Assembly: GCA_012932295.1 (NCBI GenBank) | Contig: JAAONU010000006.1 | Span: 27,740,882 to 27,804,881, forward strand | Direction: 5' to 3' | DNA from: Cyclina sinensis | Lineage: Eukaryota; Mollusca; Bivalvia; Venerida; Veneridae | DNA length: 64,000 nt | In this document: one piece after another, positions 58,671 to 64,000 of the stretch | Position numbering within the stretch: position 1 is the stretch's first letter | How the letters are laid out: each line of letters begins with the position of its first letter | Notes under the pieces: generated by a model | Seen by the model: only the letters and a program-made list of their open reading frames with translations | Told to the model about the DNA's origin: nothing | Database searches by the model: none | Made by a program: the position numbers and the translations under genes

Positions 58671-58817
58671 ATTTAGTTTATCTAGTGCAGCATTATAATC
58701 TTTTAGGACCATCACACGTCCAGAGTCACCAAATACTGATATTCCATTATGCGCTTTAAGTAATAAAAGGTACATTTCGTGAGTTTCAAGAATAAATGCT
58801 GTCTGAGTCAAATCAGC
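58671..58817 (-). CDS. Pogo-like gene, third exon
   Basis: Acceptor TTCTATGTTTCAG and donor CTAAAT/GTAAGC. 49 codons, phase 0 in and out. Product contains TAFILETHEMYLLLLKAHNG and ISVFGDSGRVMVLKDYNAAL. No known motif. It follows the exon at 59208 in phase. Confidence 0.65.
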
Positions 58818-59207
58818 CTGAAACATAGAATGTATCAGAACTACATATGAAATGCATTCATTGTATATAACCTGTAAACAGGTAATCAATCAGAATAAAT
58901 AGTTTGGTTATGTAAGTTAAAAAAGTTAATCTGTTAATATAATAAATTTTCAGGTCTGATCAAAGGAGACAGTGATTTACTGTACAAATGCCTAGTTCTC
59001 ATTTTTATCTAACAGAAAGCAAATAAAATTCTGAGTTGTTCCAGTTTCCAATAGTCATATTTTCCACGCATTCTGCCTAAAATTCAAACTAGCCCCTCAG
59101 TGTACTGATGCAGTGTTGATGTACTATGTGCCTGAATCTTCTTAACAATCTTTTGATTACAATAATAATTATTTTGATACAGAGTAAAAACATGCATCAA
59201 GAAATAC

Positions 59208-59326
59208 CTGAGTGGTGCCTGCTGAAGAGTTGTTCTCAGAATTGACTGAAGAAGCCTCTCTATGATGACTTGTGTTTGTAGTACATGCTGTAATGGTCCG
59301 TGTTGACTCCAACACTGTAGTAGTTT
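59208..59326 (-). CDS. Pogo-like gene, Ser/Thr-rich second exon
   Basis: Acceptor TCTTTACTTAG and donor ACTCAG/GTATTT. Two bases complete the Glu codon (G+AA), then phase 0. Product is low-complexity Thr/Ser/Asn (TTTVLESTRTITACTTNTSH...). It replaces the usual C-terminal acidic tail of a transposase. Confidence 0.65.
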
Positions 59327-59399
59327 CTAAGTAAAGAATAGCTTACTATTAAATAACACAGATACAGTTACTACTGCTGCTAATGTGATATCTGACAAA

Positions 59400-60000
59400 A
59401 GTAGCTCACTTGAGTACTTTGGCTATGGGGCTGTTGTTGAGCAAACATCAAAAGCAAAATACAGGTTTTGAATTGAAGATTTTCGAAGATTTGATATTTG
59501 GTAGAAACAGAACTCTGGAGAAGAACCAATTTTGACCCAAGGAACATTATCTGAACAAATATGGTAGAGGTCCATTAGAATGTGCAACATACAAAATATC
59601 TAAACTCTAAGGAATACAATTTCTGACTAGAAAGCTTATTTTTGGTCTTTCCTATATTATAAGCCGCCTATATAAGCCTATATAAAATCAAGTGATCCTT
59701 GGCAGGTCTACTAGACAATGCAAATTACAAAATATCTAACTTCTAAGGCACAGAGTTTCAGATACGAAGATTTGTATCTTGGTAGAGGACCTCAAGATGA
59801 TACTCCATGCAAAATATAGCTTACAGGTTTTCATCAGAAGATATTCAAAGATCAAATATTTTGAGCACATAAACTAGAGATCCCTGGGAGATGCAATTTC
59901 TGATTTGCCAAGAATACTAAATGCTACATAATGAAAAGCTTAATGACTGTATCAACAGCTTAAAACTATAGGGGTATAGGCCACAAAACCTGCATGGTAG
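59400..60000. repeat. Dispersed repeat fragment in the intron
   Basis: GGTAGAGGTCCATTAGAATG, CAACATACAAAATATCTAA and AAAATCAAGTGATCC blocks; same family as 23020-23270. Confidence 0.6.
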
Positions 60001-60080
60001 TCTCATACTTAAAGGTGAAACCAGAACAAACATAACTGTTCAGTAAGATTAAACACAGTCATTCTCATCAAGGGTCTTAC

Positions 60081-61073
60081 CTGACACATTACTTAATGCA
60101 GCATTATGATTTCCCAGTGTGGAAGCTTGATGTCTGCTTCTCAAACACACTTTTGGCTTTGTGTTTCTCTTAAATGGATGGTATATACATTCTCCACTAA
60201 GAGCAAGCAGTAGATGTGACGTATGTGCAGGAAAGAACAATAAATCAGTATTGTTTTCCTGGGCTAAATCAATAACATTGACAGACATGTGAGCTAAGAG
60301 GTTATCCATAATCAGAAGACATGGACGTTTCTTCCCACATGATGTAAGAAAAATATTCTGAAACCATTTCTGACATAATTCACTATTTATGAAGCCTGAG
60401 TCGGTCGACTCGAACTCCCAGTCATCGGGCAAACCTTCTGAATAAGAAGATCTTGGCAGATTCTTTGAGAATATAATCATAGGTGGAAGTGTTTTACCAG
60501 ATGCAGATATGGCAAAATTTACTGTTACATGACCACTCAATGCCATTTGAACTCTATATGCCTGACGGACACCTTTCTTAACTATTACATTTTTGTCTGA
60601 TTTAGCTAGACTACCACTAAAGCCAGTTTCGTCACAATTAAATACTCTGTTTGGGTCATCCTCAATACCAAGTCGTTTCAGTGTTTCATTCAAAAGTGAA
60701 AAGTTCTGGCTAAGCTGTTCAGATGTTACTGATGCTCTGGTTTTATCAAGTCCGTGGGAACGCCTCACTGACAATTCTGTGTGTCTCTTGAAAAAATTGT
60801 GTAGCCACTTGTCAGAAGGACCTCTACTCAAATTTACAAGAGTATGTCTACCTGAGTTTTTTATTATTTCACAGGCCAAATTCCTGGTCATCTTTTTAGT
60901 AAGAGGAAAACCTCTCTCTGACATATACACTAGGTAAGTTACAAGTGATTCCTCCTCTTTACTGGTGAGTATTCTCTCTCTACCAAATGCTGTAGATCGG
61001 CCTACATAACGTCCCCTAGTGGGGGATGCCATACACCTTTGAAACCTTGTAAGCCGAACGTCCATTTTGAACT
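60081..61073 (-). CDS. Pogo/Tigger-like transposase-derived exon
   Basis: Acceptor TTGATGTTAG; ATG at 61065-61063 (MDVRLTRFQRC). An intact ~328-codon frame to donor GTCAG/GTAAGA. Contents: a CENP-B-type helix-turn-helix (EEESLVTYLVYMSERGFPLT ... SDKWLHNFFKRH), then a DDE domain with VFNCDETGF (first Asp) and LIMDNLLAH (second Asp). The third acid normally sits in an LQPLD-type block after HTSH; here HTSHLLLALSGE has Ser at that place. The first helix-turn-helix is short or missing. Likely an inactive, spliced derivative. The frame has no stop or shift, unlike the LINEs nearby. Alternative: exon of a recently inserted element whose end was overwritten. Confidence 0.8.
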
Positions 61074-61148
61074 CTAACATCAAGATAAGACAACCAAAAG
61101 AGATAAACAACAAACACAGAATTAAAAAGTTATTTTATATTTATTTTT

Positions 61149-61785
61149 AGCTCGACTTTTTTTGAAAAAAAAATCGAGTTATTGTCATAGTCATGGTGTC
61201 GTTGCCGTTGCCGTCCGAAAACTTTAACATTGATCATAATTTTTTTATTCCTTGATGGATTATCTTCATACTTGGACACAACAACCCTTTGGACAAGACC
61301 TTCAAGATGATCAGACTAAACTTGACCTTGACTCTTAAATGACCTTCATATTCAAGTCAAAATATTGAATTTTGCTAAAATTGGCCATAACTTTATTATT
61401 AATAGGTGGATTCTCTTTATGCTTGGACACAACAACCCTTTGGAAAAGACCTTCAAGCTGACCAGACTAAACTTGACCTTGACTCATAAATGACCTTCAT
61501 ATTCAAGGTCAAAATATTGAATTTTGCTAAAATTGGCCATAACTTTATTATCAATAGGTGGATTCTCTTTATGCTTGGACACAACAACCCTTTGGACAAG
61601 ACCTTCAAGCTGACCAGACTAAACTTGACCTTGACTAATAAATGACCTTCACCTTCAAGGTCAAATTATTGAATTTTGCTAAAATTGACCATAACATTAG
61701 TATTTATGGTTGGATTTAATTTATACTTGGACAAAACAACACTTACGACAAAACCGACATGTTGAATAACTCAGATTTGACCATG
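61149..61785 (-). repeat. Truncated - strand copy of the GCTCGACTTTTTT family
   Basis: Starts CTCGACTTTTTTTGAAAAAA and carries reverse-complement units of the 47578-49526 repeat (TGGACACAACAACCCTTTGG, ATTTTGCTAAAATTGGCC). It is cut off at 61786 by the foldback element. Confidence 0.85.
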
Positions 61786-63995
61786 AGGCCTAAAAAAAAA
61801 ATAGTTCTGTTTAGGGTTACGGCCTGAAAAAAATATGGGTCGGTAGGTAGGGATTTTTTTTTTTTTTTTAATTTTTTTTTTTTCTGTATAATATTGAAAG
61901 ATGAACATGTTTTATCAGAAAAATGTGTTAAGCATTCATCATAAGTATTTATAACTACTATTAAAGTGATTGAAAGTCAGTCTTTTGTTTGTTATTTGTA
62001 TTCCTGTGAAAGGTCCCACGTTTTACCGGAATCGACCATTTTTACCGGAATCGACTTTGCATTACCGGAATCGACCTATATTTCTTACATAAACCTTTTT
62101 TTTTTTCAAGATATACAACATTGTTTATTAATATGTAATTTAATTAACATCTGAAATAAAATATCAACCAAAGAAATTTGAACTTTCTTCGAGTGGAAAG
62201 ATATTGCAAGAGAAAAAAAATCGGCGAGTTGCGGAAAATTTGCGCGTACGGATATACGCCAGAATCGGCCTGTATTTCATAAATAATTTGAATTCAAGTC
62301 ATACAAAGTTTTTTTTCATTTTTTTACATCAGATATAAAATATTTACGAAAGGAATTTGAAGTTTCTTCGAGTGGAAAGATGTTGCAATGGGAAAAAAAT
62401 CGGCGAGTTGCGGAAATTTGCGCATACGGATATACGCCGGAATCGGCCTGTATTTCATAAATAAATTGAATTTAATTCATACAAAAGTTACTTTTCATTA
62501 CTTTACATCAGAAATAACATATTAACCAAAGGAATTTGAAGTATCTTCGAATGGAAAGATTTGACAAGAGAAAGGAAATCGGCGAGTTGCGGAAAATTTG
62601 CGCGTACAGATATACGCCAGAATCGGCAGGTATTTCATAAATAATTTGAATTCAAGTCATACAAAGTTATTTTTCATTTCTTTACATCAGATATAAAATA
62701 TTTACGAAAGGAATTTGAAGTTTCTTCGAGTGGAAAGATGTTGCAATGGGAAAAAAATCGGCGAGTTGCGGAAATTTGCGCATACGGATATACGCCGGAA
62801 TCGGCCTGTATTTCATAAATAAATTGAATTTAATTCATACAAAAGTTACTTTTCATTACTTTACATCAGAAATAACATATTAACCAAAGGAATTTGAAGT
62901 ATCTTCGAGTGGAAAGATTTGACAAGAGAAAGGAAATCGGCGAGTTGCGGAAAATTTGCGCATAAGAATATACACCGGAATCGACATGTATTTCATATAT
63001 AACTTGTATTTTATTCATCATTTAATACCTCAGTTTGGTGTATGTTGTTTGTAACGGCACTGTTCCGACAAAAAGGTGTGGAATTAACAAATTAAAATAC
63101 CGATAAGCGGCTGCTAATTGTTCCTTATAATCAACGTGATATGACATCTCTATCTCACAAGACTGTCTTTGAAATACCGACGAATGTTTGTTCCAGGTTG
63201 ACGCTTAACTGTAGAATACGCCGATATTTTTTCTCTTTCAACATTTTTCCACTCGAAGAAACTTCAAATACCTTTAGTAAATATTTTATTTCAAATTTAA
63301 AGTAAAGAAAAATAACTTTGTATGACTTACATTCAATGTATTTATGAAATACAGGCCGCTTCCGGCGTATATCCCTAGGCGCAATTTTTCCGCAACTCGC
63401 CAACTTTTTTTTCTCTTGCAATATCTTTCCACTCGAAGATACTTCAAATTCCTTTAGTAAATATTTTATTTCAGATGTAGAGTAATGAAAAAAAACTTTG
63501 TATGACTTAATTGCAATTTATTCATAAAATACAAGCTGATTCCGGCGTATATCCGTACGCGCAAATTTTCCGCAACTCGCCGATTTTCTTTCTCTTGCAA
63601 CATCTTTCCACTTGAAGATACTTCAAATTCCTTTGTTTAATATTTTATTTCAGATGAAGAGTAATGAAAAATAACTTTGTATGAATTAAATTCAATTTAT
63701 TTATGAATTACAGGCCGATTCCGGCGTATATCCGTACGCGCAAATTTTCCGCAATTCGCCGATTTTCTTTCACTTGCAACATCTTTCCACTTGAAGACAC
63801 GAGAATAGTCTGCCATTTGATCGAGTTACCATTAGCAACGTATTATTCACGAATGAATAATAACATCGGCACCGGAACGTCTATTGAAAAAATATCGTTG
63901 TCGGATCATCAATCCATCAAAAAAAATCGCGGTCGGGGGTAAAAAAAAACGGTCGGTCGGGTAACCCGAAACAGAAGTATTTTTTTTTTAGGCCT
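61786..63995. mobile_element. 2.2-kb foldback element with AGGCCTAAAAAAAAA TIRs
   Basis: Left AGGCCTAAAAAAAAAATAG then TTCTGTTTAGGGTTAC. Right (reverse complement) AGGCCTAAAAAAAAAAATAC then TTCTGTTTCGGGTTAC. The interior has five direct 179-bp units (CGGCGAGTTGCGG at 62222, 62401, 62580, 62759, 62938) and three or more units in the opposite direction (CCGCAACTCGCC at 63390, 63570; a variant at 63749). The element interrupts the GCTCGAC-family copy. No transposase is encoded. Confidence 0.8.
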
Positions 63996-64000
63996 GACCT

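Overview
The window looks like nuclear DNA of a mollusc, most likely a bivalve. It is about two-thirds A+T. Coding sequence lies in short exons with GT/AG borders and is buried in nested LINEs, tRNA-derived SINEs, hairpin-ended repeats, MITEs and satellites. The bivalve call is an inference from repeat style (long families built on GACCTTGACC, GTCCGGAGCATAAC and TCCCCGAAG blocks), not from a marker gene. There are no operons, rRNA genes or bacterial features.

Layout. 1-5.64 kb: a dead + strand LINE, split by a TIR element and by a 2.6-kb hairpin-ended repeat that itself carries a SINE. 6.4-7.6 kb: an unrecognised open frame and two tRNA-Thr-like repeats. 7.7-12.9 kb: inverted arms around a dead - strand LINE, which is split by a second hairpin-ended repeat. 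14.4-19.8 kb: a 42-bp satellite. 19.8-22.7 kb: dispersed repeats and the 3' end of a large gene. 21.0-52.0 kb, - strand: the main discovery. About 24 exons join in compatible phase into one ~1,200-residue product with a zinc/DNA-binding N-terminus, a MULE transposase domain, a SWIM zinc finger, a Ulp1/SENP-type cysteine protease and a PHD finger. The reading frame is damaged: five single-base slips in homopolymers, a TGA at an expected Trp, a TAG in the PHD finger and a GT-to-TT splice donor. It is either a young pseudogene or a real gene hit by consensus errors. Introns carry an hAT remnant, a TTAA-flanked MITE, SINE-like units and receptor-half-site repeats. 52.6-61.1 kb, - strand: a pogo/Tigger-like transposase gene with spliced 3' exons; its third catalytic acid seems to be missing. 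53.8-57.4 kb: a palindrome and a ~200-bp array of TCTTAC..TCACG units. 61.15-64.0 kb: a truncated dispersed repeat and a 2.2-kb foldback element of 179-bp units in opposing orientation.

The long - strand gene combines the parts of a mobile element (DDE recombinase, SWIM) with SUMO/ubiquitin-type protein cleavage (Ulp1) and histone-tail reading (PHD). The neighbouring pogo-like gene is a second transposase-derived locus in the same orientation. Exon borders, phases and residues were read by eye; no search was run.
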